The notes: generated from the sequence alone by a model not told the origin. A stretch of DNA of 64,000 bases from Myoxocephalus aenaeus (GCA_038501785.1 JBAMJR010000047.1:7484501-7548500); one strand, 5' to 3'. Positions 37,901-46,902 are shown, numbered from the stretch's first letter. Program-made: numbers and translations.

Positions 37901-39925
37901 CTAAGCGGTATGTGTGGAGAAAACCAGGCACTGCTCATCACCTGCCCAATACAATCCCAACAGTGAAACATGGTGGTGGCAGCATCATGCTATGGGGTGT
38001 TTTTCAGCTGTAGGGACAGGACGACTGGTTGCAATTGAAGGAAAGATGAATGCGGCCAAGTACAGAGATATCCTGGAAGAAAACCTCTTCCAGAGAGCTC
38101 TGGACCTCAGACTGGGCCGAAGGTTCACCTTCCAACAAGACAATGACCCTAAGCACACAGCTAAAATAACAAAGGAGTGGCTTCGGAACAACTCTGTGAC
38201 CATTCTTGACTGGCCCAGCCAGAGCCCTGACCTAAACCCAATTGAGCATCTCTGGAGAGACCTGAAAATGGCTGTCCACCAACGTTCACCATCCAACCTG
38301 ACGGAACTTTCTACAGTTCTGTTGTTTTGTCAAGATTGGGTGCTGAGTTTACATTAATGAGAAATAAAATGAACTTTTTAGCAAATGGCTGCAATGAAAC
38401 AAAGAGTGAAAAATTTAAAGGGGTCTGAATACTTTCCGTACCCACTGTACTTGTGTTGATGCCATCGTTCAGATGACATCATCAAAGACTTTATTCATGT
38501 ACTTGTGCGCTCTGCAGGACAGATGAGCTGATCCAGAAAACCATCCGGGACAAGTTCAGCGACTGCACCGTGCTCACGATCGCTCATCGTCTCAACACCA
38601 TCGTAGACAGCGACAGGATTCTGGTGAGGCCGCTGACTCGTGGATTCTAGGAAAGAACTTGTTCATGTAGTTTTATCTTTTAGTCCAGATGTTTGCTTTA
38701 GGTCAACATAGTTCAAATCAAACAGTCTGATACATATGAATGTGTTTTAGACATGTGTTCATGAGGTCAGCTCTTTGGCACTGACAGCTGAGCTCCTCCC
38801 ACATCAGCTAACATCGTTAGCACCATGAGCTACACGGTCGCCATGTTGAGAGCCGTAAAGAGGCATTAGAAAAGCTCCCATCTCGTATTATACATCTTAA
38901 GTTTGATTTCTGTCTGTGTGTTTAAATAAATCAGCTAATAAGTGCTCTGCTCTGTTGTCACCACAGTAAATATTCTCGTATCCTGCAGCCTCCGTTTGTT
39001 GCTAAGCACTTGGGATTATAGTCCTGGACACTTGTCAAACTTGGCAATTAACCCGTTTTTTTTCCTCATGTGACACTAAATGTTTGTATACTGTTGGCTT
39101 GCTAGCTCTGTTAGAAGTGTCTATCTTCCACACAGTAAACAATAAATTTGTTTTCTTTCTGCAACTTCTAAAAGGGCTGTGGATGCATTCTTTTTGTAAT
39201 AATTATATCTACATTAAAATGTTGTTTGACCTTGATCAAAGCAAAGGCCGGCCAACACTGACACACTTTGTACGTAGTTCGTCCTCATGGGCAGTGGCAC
39301 CTTGTATATTACCATCAAGTGTATACAAGTGCAACCATTGACCCAGTGGATATGCGCTTCATTATTCTACAGCTGGATGGACATGACCATCATATGACTT
39401 GGAAGAGAAAGAATGGAATACATTTTCTAAAACAAATATTTTAAAACCATTTGAGATTTGCGTTAACTTTAAATTATATTTCTAATCCTATTAATTTCTC
39501 CAGTGCTTTGTACTGTGGTTGGTTTTAATTCATTTAACTCATGTTCTTTTTAGACAATAATTTACCACTTTAGGTTTTGTGAAGCAGCCGTACAGTAACT
39601 TACTGTTTTAGATGTCAAAGCACTGAACTGTCTGCACCACTGCTGAGACAGTTAACGGTTGTTGTTGTTGTTCCATCCTTTAAGGTCCTGGACGGTGGCA
39701 CCATCCAGGAGTTAGACCGGCCCTTCACCCTGCTGCAGAACACAGAGGGCGCTCTCTACAGGATGGTGCAGCAGACCGGCCCGGCCGAGGCCGCGGCGCT
39801 GCTGGAGGCAGCCAGACAGGTAAACGGCAGCTCTCATTAAAATATGTATGTGCAATATCTTCATTTAGAACTCGTGGAATTTGTGTTTCCTGCAGGCTTG
39901 TTCAAAGGCAACGAAGAAGTCTTGA
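13635..39925 (+). CDS. abcc4: ABC transporter C4 (MRP4), complete, copy 1
   Basis: Thirty-one exons: 13635-13708, 19807-19917, 20364-20484, 20970-21194, 21302-21391, 21468-21631, 21726-21851, 22704-22953, 23354-23461, 23669-23758, 23896-24087, 25795-25889, 27484-27570, 28148-28244, 28686-28889, 29119-29256, 29529-29566, 29677-29792, 29915-30061, 30300-30379, 30551-30689, 30790-30909, 31092-31202, 35710-35810, 36023-36214, 36294-36449, 36587-36676, 36758-36930, 38518-38623, 39685-39819 and 39896-39925. They total 3906 nt (1301 aa), all borders are AG/GT and phases agree. The order is TMD1, NBD1, TMD2, NBD2. NBD1 has Walker A GPVGAGK (447-453, split from the next codons by an intron), signature LSGGQ (537-541) and Walker B IYLLDD (557-562). 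NBD2 has GRTGAGK (1077-1083), FSVGQ (1179-1183), ILVIDE (1199-1204) and the H-loop His 1235. Human ABCC4 has 1325 aa. The family exports cyclic nucleotides, prostanoids, urate and conjugates across the plasma membrane. The C terminus (ATKKS) lacks the ETAL PDZ ligand of human ABCC4. Introns 1, 13, 23 and 28 carry large mobile elements. Confidence 0.95.
14018..14103. repeat. 86-bp loopless near-perfect palindrome in intron 1
   Basis: Arms 14018-14060 and 14061-14103 are reverse complements with one mismatch and no spacer (centre ACATGCATGT). It lies about 310 bp after the first coding exon. A purine run before it and a pyrimidine run after it extend the symmetry loosely. Confidence 0.9.
15284..15592. 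repeat. 37-bp tandem array with higher-order structure
   Basis: About 8.4 head-to-tail copies of a 37-bp unit (GTCCAGTCTACTGACTC...) follow one another with almost no divergence. The first and fifth copies carry CTAGTGC where the others carry CTACTGC, so the array is two blocks of four units (148 bp). It has no spacers. Confidence 0.92.
15649..16250. repeat. Fold-back inverted repeat
   Basis: The segment at about 15649-15780 pairs with about 16070-16250. Well-matched blocks include GCTTTTTTGGCGATCTCAG near the outer end and ACAGACGGATGTAT near the inner end. The right arm carries about 60 extra bases. Between the arms lie a 22-bp tandem array, C-run and A-run homopolymers and the left end of a hAT-like element. 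Confidence 0.7.
15827..15945. repeat. 22-bp tandem array
   Basis: Five complete copies of a 22-bp unit (CCCGGTACCAAGGG plus CCCACGA) and part of a sixth follow one another. Copies differ at one to three positions. Confidence 0.9.
15970..18211. mobile_element. hAT-like non-autonomous element (outer of a nested pair)
   Basis: The ends are inverted copies (CAGTGGCGGTT and AACCGCCACTG). The element is flanked by an exact 8-bp target duplication CTTATAAC at 15962-15969 and 18212-18219. No transposase frame is seen. A second element with a similar terminus is inserted inside it. The class is inferred from the 8-bp duplication and the CAGTG ends. Confidence 0.8.
16312..17777. mobile_element. hAT-like element nested in the outer one
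   Basis: The termini CAGTGGCGGCTGG and CACCGCCACTG are flanked by an exact 8-bp duplication GTTGTATC at 16304-16311 and 17778-17785. No long transposase frame is visible. A (CA)n tract lies at about 16838-16881. It inserted after the outer element. Confidence 0.82.
18430..18670. repeat. TACTTTTACT-rich teleost interspersed repeat
   Basis: The stretch repeats motifs such as ACTTTTACTCAAGTA and ends in GTACTTTATACACCACTG. This pattern is typical of a short hAT-type interspersed repeat common in ray-finned fish. The family was not assigned. Confidence 0.5.
18930..19115 (+). repeat. SINE-like interspersed repeat with a GT tract
   Basis: The segment ends with GCGTTTTGAGTGG...GACTAGAAAAGC, a tail seen very often in teleost short interspersed repeats. 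A (GT)n tract sits at about 19025-19051. Family assignment is from memory of the tail only. Confidence 0.45.
19125..19395 (-). mobile_element. LINE ORF2 fragment (post-RT region)
   Basis: On the - strand about 75 codons read as the region just after the reverse transcriptase of an L2/Rex-like LINE. Recognisable parts are DLKWTSN, QKAQQQMLCL and FNLPQRLLIQFYRAV. The rest of the element is missing and the frame is short, so this is a truncated relic. Confidence 0.65.
20623..20695. repeat. (TA)n microsatellite in intron 3 of copy 1
   Basis: About 36 uninterrupted TA units. It lies outside the part of the duplication whose partner is visible in this window. Confidence 0.95.
22151..22434. repeat. 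Palindromic MITE in intron 7 (copy 1)
   Basis: Arms of about 92 bp (22151-22242 and 22343-22434) are near-complementary around a loop of about 100 bp. The outer part reads TCTGAATGGGATACGACTAC and its complement. The same element is present in the second gene at 60358-60641, so it predates the duplication. Confidence 0.85.
24190..25340. repeat. Composite repeat block in intron 11 of copy 1
   Basis: The first part (about 24190-24501) is shared with copy 2 (about 57945-58262). On the - strand it can be read as a short open frame without a recognised domain. From about 24502 the arms part: copy 1 carries a segment starting AGGGCTGGGC with GTTAACGCGTTAA symmetry, absent from copy 2. No gene is recognised. 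Confidence 0.5.
25342..25497 (+). mobile_element. Tc1 end fragment
   Basis: The sequence begins with the same terminal repeat (CAGTGGGTACGGAAAGTAT) and subterminal region as the Tc1 at 37028-38447, then stops after about 155 bp. A further repeat fragment starting AGGGTTGGGTACCGAG follows to about 25600. Confidence 0.75.
25890..25971 (+). repeat. (GT)n microsatellite forming the intron 12 splice donor
   Basis: About 41 GT units start at the first base of intron 12 of copy 1, so the donor GT is the first repeat unit. In copy 2 the equivalent tract (57095-57152 on the + strand) also abuts the exon but is about 58 bp long. Confidence 0.92.
26020..26300. repeat. Interspersed repeat (TTTATTGCCAAGTATG type)
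   Basis: The segment starts with TTTATTGCCAAGTATG and continues ACATACAAGGAATTTCACTTG, a motif pair very common in teleost LINE-like repeats. Its first part is also present in copy 2 (about 57005-57094). The family was not assigned. Confidence 0.45.
26439..26461 (+). pseudogene. Remnant duplicate of ABCC4 exon 13 start
   Basis: GCAGAGATCTACCTCCTAGAT here matches exon 13 (GCAGACATCTACCTCCTAGAT) with one difference, and GTGTAC precedes it in both. The remnant continues as GATGACCCT after the hAT element at 26462-27428. It covers the Walker B segment of NBD1 but has no open exon structure. Confidence 0.6.
26462..27428. mobile_element. hAT (Charlie-like) element in intron 12 of copy 1
   Basis: The ends are CAGTGGTTCTCAACTGG and CCAGTTGAGAATCACTG. 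The flanking 8-bp duplication is TCCTAGAT at 26454-26461 and 27429-27436. No transposase frame remains. At the matching place copy 2 keeps only a few bases of the right end next to a gypsy fragment. Confidence 0.85.
32567..32792 (-). repeat. Partial 3' LTR of the nested ERV
   Basis: It matches 33895-34120 almost base for base (TGTAATGGAAATTTAATTAA onwards) and stops at a pyrimidine run where the gag-side sequence begins. The deletion junction lies in that C/T-rich microhomology. Confidence 0.85.
33895..34386 (-). repeat. 5' LTR of the nested ERV (492 bp)
   Basis: Read on the - strand it starts TGTGGTGG and ends CCATTACA (TG..CA). It is followed by TTGGCGACGAGGATGGG, a plausible primer-binding region; the tRNA was not assigned. 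Confidence 0.82.
37028..38447 (+). mobile_element. Tc1-like transposon in intron 28 of copy 1
   Basis: The ends are CAGTGGGTATGGAAAGTATT and its inverted partner, flanked by TA (37026-37027 and 38448-38449). The transposase frame starts near 37402 with the paired-like HTH and GRPAKLSNRG. It keeps WSDETKIELFG, QQDNDPKHTA and SPDLNPIEHLW (DD34E). A one-base deletion near 38000 shifts the frame after VKHGGGSIMLWG, and the C terminus is lost by an internal deletion before the right end. Copy 2 has the empty TA site near 48380. Confidence 0.95.
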
Positions 39926-40105
39926 CGGCGGAACAAGATTTAAAAGACTGTTACACAGACTCCACATGGACGTAGTCTGAGAACAAATCACACTCCTGAA
40001 GTAAACGACGCAGAATCTACCTGCTAATGGTTACCATCGCTTCTGAAGTTAGCAGGAAAACTGGATTTCTATATTGCCTTTAAGTAATTTATCATTGCTA
40101 CTGTG

Positions 40106-40111
40106 AATAAA
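40106..40111 (+). terminator. Poly(A) signal of ABCC4 copy 1
   Basis: AATAAA 181 bp after the stop codon. It is conserved in copy 2 as TTTATT at 46715-46720. Confidence 0.7.
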
Positions 40112-40365
40112 CTTCTTCTCATGCAGCTGTTCAGTGAATGTCATGATTGCTACCACAGAAATCCAACTATGATACTTCCAGAACAATTAAAATGTGAAAA
40201 CGGTCACAATATGAATCTTTTGTACTGTTCATAATTTCTCATAAAGATTATTCAATGTTAAATTGTCTGAGTTCTGGTCTTCATGTCTTGTTAAACAGTT
40301 GCTGAGTCATCAGGGAAAATATCACTTCATAAAGGTAAAACGTTTTTCCCGTCTGTGTAGATATA

Positions 40366-41279
40366 CACTACCGGTCAAAAGTTTTAGAACGCCTCAATTC
40401 CTCCAGTTTGTACACAGTTTAATTTCTCAATGTACTCTGAAATTAAAACATAGAACAAATAAACAATTGGAGATAAAAAATAAATCATAGAATTGTTTTG
40501 TTTAACAAAATGTAATCTACATTTTTGACTCATCAAAGTAGCCACCTTTTGCAGATATAACAGCCGAACACACTCGTGGCATTCTTTCTACAATGGAAAT
40601 CAAATATTGTTCAGAAAGTTCTTCCCAACACTGTTCAGAAGTTCCCACACATGTGTTGCACTTGTAGGTTGCTTTGCTTTCACCCTTCTGTCCAGTTCAT
40701 CCCAAACCAGCTGGATGGGGTTTAAGTCCGGAGACTGTGCAAGCATACCGTCTTGTTCTTTTCTTCTAAGGTAGTTGTGACATGGAGGGATGTTTTGGGT
40801 CATTATCTTGCTGTGGGGTACGTATACCAGGCGTATACCAGAGGGTATTGCATGGTGCTGCAAAATGCTGTGGTAGCCGTTTTGGTTCAGGGTGCCAGTC
40901 ACTCTGTGCAAGTTGCCGACTCTGGATCCAGCAAGAGAGCCCCAGACCACCACACTTCCTCCTCCATGTTTTACAGTTGGTGTAACACACCGAGGAACCA
41001 TCCTTTCTACTCCACGGCGTACAAAAACCCTGCGTGATGAACCCAAGATTTTAAATTTTGACCTTCTTCCAGTCTTCAGTCGTCCACTTGTCGTCCTTTT
41101 TGTATAAGTCTGAAATGTACATTTTTTTCAGTTTTTGGTAACCTAAACTGTTTGGTTTAACCTCTGGCAGTTTGCTGCTTACCTTTGTACCATTTCAGGT
41201 TTTTCACTGAACTTGAACTGCTTAAATTTCAAGAAAAACTGGAAAAATGGGGGTGTTCTAAAACTTTTGACTGGTAGTG
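40366..41279 (-). mobile_element. Short Tc1-like transposon, private to copy 1
   Basis: The termini CACTACCGGTCAAAAGTTTT and AAAACTTTTGACTGGTAGTG are flanked by TA (40364-40365 and 41280-41281). The - strand frame 41046-40600 encodes the C-terminal half of a Tc1 transposase (VKHGGGSVVVWG, NDPKHP in another frame, SPDLNPIQLVWDEL). The N-terminal half is missing, so the element is internally deleted. Copy 2 has the empty site at about 44611. Confidence 0.92.
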
Positions 41280-41495
41280 TAGATTACCATTTTTAGCTAT
41301 TAATGTATAATTTCTGCATAACAAACAGTTGCGATGACAAAGGGTTAACATATAGTAATAGCATACTACTGAGATTTTATGACTTTTTTAAAGATGTACT
41401 ATGATATTTATAACTTTTTTCATCACATAATACTCTATGGCATTTTTAAAGTAGATTTAAAAATATGTTTATGGAATGCTACACATATACATATA

Positions 41496-41979
41496 TGTAG
41501 CAGTTGTGTACTCTCGCGTTGTGTTTTACTCAGTCAAGAAACACTTGATTTGTCTTTGGCTCCAACCAGCCGTTTATTCACTTGGACGGTTCCCGTAGTT
41601 CCGTCACACGGAGTTACCGTACACGGAGACAACGTGCTGTAGACACGGAGACAACGTGCTGTAGACTGGGGCAGAATAAAAGAACACCTCAACTTAACAT
41701 ACCTGGCAAAACAATAATTTTTAAACACAACCCATAATATTCTTATTAACAAATATACACTTATTTAAATACCACAACGGAGCTTAATACGAATCCACTT
41801 ACCACGGAGACAACGTGCTGTAGACTGGGCAGAATGCAAGGGGTGCACCGCTCAAGACCGCAGGGGCCCAGTAGGGGCGTGGCGCTAATGTCACACAGCA
41901 CACTAGTCTCCGTGGCCAACTGACAACACATTGTAAATAAAGGACAGTGATGGCAAGTGGAATCATCAACTCCGTTACA
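41496..41979 (-). mobile_element. Solo LTR (first, at the centre of the duplication)
   Basis: Read on the - strand it starts TGTAACGGAG and ends CTGCTACA, contains an AATAAA, and is bounded by TATA on both sides. Inside, ACACGGAGACAACGTGCTG occurs three times. The partner arm lacks it. Confidence 0.65.
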
Positions 41980-42364
41980 TATACACCAGGGGTTCAAAGT
42001 TGTAGTACTGAGTGCTGTAGGAGAAATGTTTTAGAGACTCATGTTGTCACGGATATATACATACATATAAGGAAATGTTTTATCCACATGAGTTAATGTC
42101 AAATCCAATGATGTGAATTGAACGTCAATCCAGTCTCTCGTGTGCTGAGTGTCTTCTGAGAGGCCTGTGGAGTCTCAACGCGCAGTAGATTGGAGTTTAT
42201 TCAGAATATTCATCATTAACTACGGTATGTTTCCACATCACAAGAGACGCAAGGTTTTGAGAGTCAAAGGTTCAACAATTTAAGGACAGTTTGTCATTCT
42301 GGAACATGCATACATTTTGCAATCAAATGTTTTACACGACAAACACTACTCTAGTGATGTGTCG

Positions 42365-42406
42365 AGGCTAGCTCCTTTAGCATTCCTATGCTAAAGGAGC
42401 TAGCCT
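42365..42406. repeat. Perfect 18-bp stem hairpin with a 6-base loop
   Basis: AGGCTAGCTCCTTTAGCA (42365-42382) and its exact complement (42389-42406) flank TTCCTA. Confidence 0.95.
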
Positions 42407-42627
42407 GGTTCCTACCAGTGGATCTGCCTTTACGAAAGGAAAGGACATAATGCCGACCCACAATTCCTTGCGGCGGCAACATTTACAGTGACGTATCATT
42501 CGGCCGTTCACGAGAACAAACGATCATGAAGACAAACACAGATCATGTAAATAACTATTTGCATAACTTGGAAATACTTTCAATAATCTGTTAATGTGGC
42601 TGGCAAACTACGAACGTTACGTTGCTG

Positions 42628-42720
42628 AAAACTGCTGTAAAGTGATCAAACTGATGTAAAGCGACCAAACTGCTGTAAAATCATCAAACTGATGTAAAGC
42701 GACCAAACTGCTGTAAAGTA
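42628..42720. repeat. 19-bp-period tandem repeat
   Basis: About five copies of a unit like AACTGCTGTAAAGTGATCA follow one another, alternating in a 38-bp dimer. Confidence 0.8.
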
Positions 42721-43432
42721 GTGATGTGTCCTTTTCGTGTCGAGGCTTCGATGCGCGTGTCGAGTAATCCAGGTAGATTTTGGTGAAGCGCGTATCGAGG
42801 CTTGTGTCGATGACGTATGTGGTGACGTTCGAAGCCTCGCGAGCCGGCCGTACCACGTGACTGATTCAGAAAATGGTTCGTGGGTTTGCCGTGCGATTTG
42901 AAACATAAGGGGCAGCGAAACTCAATGGATTTCCCCCTTCCTCTCTGTACCCAGCTTCATCTGTGCCTGTGAAAGGGTATTTTAGAAAGCATGCAAAATA
43001 GTCTCAAAAAGCCCAGCACTGTGGAAAAGTTCTTATTTTTATAAAAATTAATAAAATGGGCAAATCAACATGGACTGGCGGAACTGAGGCTTGAACCACC
43101 GATCCTCTGACTGAGAGACAGGTATGCTAACCACAGACCCGCAGTCACATCACAACCCTCCCCCGATGTTTCCATTTTCACTTTTGACCCCGCCAATATA
43201 TCATAAAGACAGACACAATATTAATAAGTTCATAAATGATGTATTGGCGTCACAAACATCATTCATTCAATTCAAAGCTTCACACACCAAAGCCAAGGTG
43301 TCGTTATGATCACTCTGCCTGTTTGACATGTATGTCCACAGAGCAAATGAAGCCCCATGAAGCTTCGGCCCAGGAGCGAACCAATTGGATGGAAAGCTTC
43401 AATGCTTCAGGAAGCTTCATGTCACCATCACT
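42720..43432. mobile_element. hAT-like element at the centre
   Basis: The left end AGTGATGTGTC and right end GTCACCATCACT are imperfect inverted repeats. A CGAGGCTTCGA-rich subterminal region follows. No clear 8-bp target duplication is visible and no transposase is encoded. Confidence 0.45.
43074..43146 (-). repeat. Degenerate tRNA-like sequence
   Basis: On the - strand a B-box-like GGTTCAAGCCTC and an A-box-like TGTGGTTAGCATACC are correctly ordered, and the ends can partly pair. The T and anticodon stems pair poorly, so it is more likely a tRNA-derived relic than a working tRNA gene. Confidence 0.35.
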
Positions 43433-44017
43433 ACTCAGCACACGAGAGACTGGATTGACGTTCAATTCACATCGATTTATTGGCAACAAATCAGGCTGGT
43501 TCTGGTATTCTGGACGATAGCACCCGCCATCATCTTTCTAACACCACACCAACATATCCGTTATAACACACATCCAGTGCAGTGACGCCCCGTTCCCTCC
43601 CTCATAGCTCTCGTCATGTGTTATTGACCACGTCCACCAATCAGTTACCAGATGTCAGTGTCTGCGCATGATGTCATCCTGGCCTGTGGCCCGCACTCCG
43701 GTTTCCTACTCGGGTCCCTTTGGGTCAGTACTTGGACGCACACCAGGTCACGGTGACTCCTCTCCAGAGGAACTACGCAGTCTGTGATGGGGCTGCATGG
43801 GCTTCTGCCCAAAATCTGTACCGTTTACTGAGGAACATTTAGGAAAGTGTGTGTGCTTAAGTGTCGTTGCAGCTGTTGCTGTTCTATGAGACACACAACC
43901 ACTCATAAGGAAATGTTTTATCCACATGAGTTAATGTCAAATCCTATATGCATGTATACATGAGTCTCTAAAACATTTCTCCTACAACAACTTGGTACTA
44001 AATCTTTGAACCCCTGG

Positions 44018-44396
44018 TGTAGTGCCCCTGTTGCCTATTCAACCCTAAGGCACTACTCGCTGCTCGCTTGGTAATTATTCCTGACGCGTTTCATTGATGA
44101 CAATGTCCAGTTGTAACGTCCATCATGTTTATTCTTTGCAAAACATAAATCATAACCTCATCGGCAGAACTTAGTTGCGTATATTCAAATCATAAAATAA
44201 ACCATAAACATTTGCCTTACTCTGTTCCAATACTGTCATGTAAAACGATCAAAAAACGGTTTGCGTCCGAAAACGAGCAACACCTGGCCCTAATGCCACT
44301 CCTGATTATATAGGGCCAACTCAGTTGAAGTCGGCCTTACGCCACCCAGTGGTGGGAGGTCCAACATACACCAAACATGGCAAAATGGCTCTTACA
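44018..44396 (-). mobile_element. Solo LTR (second), private to the right arm
   Basis: The - strand reads TGTAAGAGCC...GGGGCACTACA with a TATATAA and an AATAAA in the right order. It is flanked by CCTGG at 44013-44017 and 44397-44401. Removing it restores continuity with the left arm. Confidence 0.88.
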
Positions 44397-44730
44397 CCTG
44401 GATATATGTGTATGTGTAGCATTCCATACAAATATTTTTAAATCTACTTTTAGTATTATGTGATGAAAAATACTATGAATATCATAGTACATCTTTAAAA
44501 AAAAAGTCATAAAATCTCAGTAGTACGCTATTACTATATGTTAACACTTTGTCATCTCAACTGTTTGTTATGCAGAAATTATGCATTAATAGCTAGAAAT
44601 GGTAATCTATATCTACACAGACGGGAAACACGTTTTTACCTTATGAAGGGATATTTTCCCTGATGACTCAGCAACTGTTTAACAAGACATGAAGACCAGA
44701 ACTCAGACAATTTAACATTGAATAATCTTT

Positions 44731-46578
44731 TTTTTACAAATATTTACAGAAAATGTGGACATGGCTGTCCCAACAAGGTTAGCATATACAAGTTATTACA
44801 TTCAGTTTCATATTGCTTGGGGATAGTGTAACTGACGAACTGAGTACAGACAACAAACAAACGCACACATCTCTGAGGAGATACGAGTAATCCGCTAAAA
44901 GGCAAAAAAATCCCAGAAACAGCCACAATACCAACAATAATAATAATATAATAATAAAATGAAACAATATAAGTTGGAAGAAGACATTTTATATATATAT
45001 ATGTATATATATATAAAAAAAAAAATTATGGAACACACCTATGCAAGAACAAAAAGACAAGACAGAAAACAAACTTACTTAAATAAAAAAAAAAAAATAT
45101 GGTAAAAATAAAAAGGGTGGGGGATCTCTGTCAGTTTACTTTTTGAATTTCAGCATCGTTTAAGTACTTTATGAAAGATTCCCAAGTCTCTTCGAAGGAG
45201 TCACTGGAGTCTGAGTGAGAATCTGATCTTTTCGAGTTTTAGATTATTTAGGATCTCAGTTAACCAACTGTTATGTGAGGGCGGGAGAATGTGTTTCCAC
45301 TCGAGTAGTATGAGGCTAGCTAAGAGTGTCGTAAAGGCCAACAACAAAAAACACACAACACAAACAACAACACATACCCATGAAATAAACCGTGGGAACA
45401 ATAACAATTCCCTAATCCTCTAAGGCTTCCTGTTTTTATACTACTACCTGTCTATTGGTCGCAGTTCCCAATGTGCAGTGTCCCCCTTAGCAGGTGCAGG
45501 CATAGATTAAAAAACAAATTATTGTTTAATAACAACAAATGTAAAGTACTGTCAATGCAAAACGGTTGTAACAACAAAACTCTTACCACCATAACCAGGT
45601 TTGATAACTGCGCCTCGTTTTAGTGGGTCGCAGTCATCATGAGTCCAGTCCCATCCCAACAAAGGCGGTGGCTTCTTTGGCTGATGAGGAACGTCTCTTA
45701 TTACCATCTTTGTCGGTGATTTGAAGTCTCGCCGGGTTTAGTAGAGCTGGTCGCACGCCCAAGTTGTAAAGCACGGCCACGATGTCGCGGTATGCTGCTG
45801 CAGGACGTCGGGGCAGTAGTCCTCATAGATGCGTACCGGAGTGTCCCTGTATCTGAGGTCGTTCCTTCGCTTTCGGGCTTCTCGGATCACCAGGTCCTTG
45901 GTCTGATGTCGATGAAAGCACACAATCACAGGTCTGGGTCTGTCTCCTTGCCGTGAGCCCGGTCCAACTCTGGGGCGGTCTCCAGCACATCGACTCCAAG
46001 TATTTCCACCAGGGAGTCAGAAAAGAAGCTTGTGGGTCTCGGTCCTTCAATGGATTCCGGCAGCCCAATAATCCTCAGATTGTTTCGTCGGCTACGCCCC
46101 TCCAGGTCCGTGTTTTTAACTTTGAGCTTGGTACATAGCTCGGTCAGCGTGGCGCATGAGGACTCGAGGGCCTGAAAGCGGTCTTCGTTTAAGTTGGCGT
46201 TAGTCTCCAAACTTGCGATTCGCTCACCATTCTCACTCACTGTGGCTTGAATCGCATCTAGTTTCGATTCAAGAGATGAAAACGAAGCTTTGAGTTCGGC
46301 AGAGAGGGCAGATGATATCGACTTACGATGTTCCTCCATCAAGCTAGTCAGGTCCGACATGCTAACCTGACTAGCCTGTGGCGTCGGGTCGTCTTTCTCA
46401 GAGTCTTCCCTCCTACTCGGCTTACAGTTGCTGGTCATGGTAAGGTTAAAAAGACAGTACTTGCCTTTGTGCAAGCTATTAATTGACTTTTTTTGGGAGG
46501 GGGGTTGTAATAGAAAAAGTTACGGGAGAGTACGACGCGTGCGACTACTCCATATCCCGCTCCACCGGAAGTCCCCCA
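44731..46578 (-). mobile_element. Internally deleted L1-like retrotransposon
   Basis: A 17-bp target duplication (AACATTGAATAA then T or C, then CTTT) lies at 44714-44730 and 46579-46595. On the - strand ORF1 starts at about 46437. It has a coiled coil, then RRNNLRIIGLPES and ELDRAHG typical of the L1 ORF1 RNA-binding domain, and continues near 45929-45740 in another frame. The tail end encodes the extreme C terminus of ORF2 (LLEWKHILPPSHNSWL, LNNLKLEKIRFSL). ORF2 endonuclease and RT are absent. An A-rich 3' tail is at 44731-44738. The left arm has the empty site at about 40245. Confidence 0.88.
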
Positions 46579-46714
46579 ACATTGAATAACCTTTATGAGT
46601 AATTATGAACAGTACAAAAGATTCATATTGTGATCATTTTCACATTTTAATTGTTCTGGAAGTATCAAAGTTGGATTTCCGTGGTAGCAAATCATGACAT
46701 ACACTGAACAGCTG

Positions 46715-46720
46715 TTTATT
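46715..46720 (-). terminator. Poly(A) signal of ABCC4 copy 2
   Basis: TTTATT on the + strand, the reverse complement of AATAAA, at the position matching copy 1. Confidence 0.7.
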
Positions 46721-46902
46721 CACATGTAACAATGATAAATTACTTAAAAGGCAATATAGAAATCCAGTTTTCCTGCTAACTTCAGAAGCGATGGTAACCA
46801 TTAGCAGGTAGATTCTGCGTCGTTTACTTCAGGAGTGTGATTTGTTCTCAGACTACGTCCATGTGGAGTCTGTGTAACAGTCTTTTAAATCTTGTTCCGC
46901 CG

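Larger units (their letters stand above)
21581..42066 (+). repeat. Left arm of a large inverted duplication
   Basis: The sequence is repeated in reverse complement from 64000 back to about 43945. It includes ABCC4 exons 6-31, their introns and the 3' flank. The outer end is not reached because the partner runs off the window. Matches inside introns are long and close, interrupted by insertions private to one arm. Insertions private to this arm include a Tc1 at 37028, a Tc1 at 40366, a LINE with nested ERV at 31224 and a solo LTR at 41496. Confidence 0.96.
41980..44017. other. Rearranged centre of the inverted duplication
   Basis: Outer inverted segments are about 41980-42066 and 43945-44017. 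Next inward, a 40-bp block is repeated in direct orientation (42067-42106 and 43905-43944), and a 41-bp perfect inverted repeat lies at 42110-42150 and 43433-43473. The interior has a perfect hairpin, a 19-bp-period tandem and a hAT-like element. No gene is recognised in 43540-43900. Confidence 0.8.

Noticed and set aside
43074..43146. Functional tRNA gene
   Set aside because: A- and B-box-like blocks exist, but the T and anticodon stems do not pair well. It is better explained as a SINE or tRNA relic.
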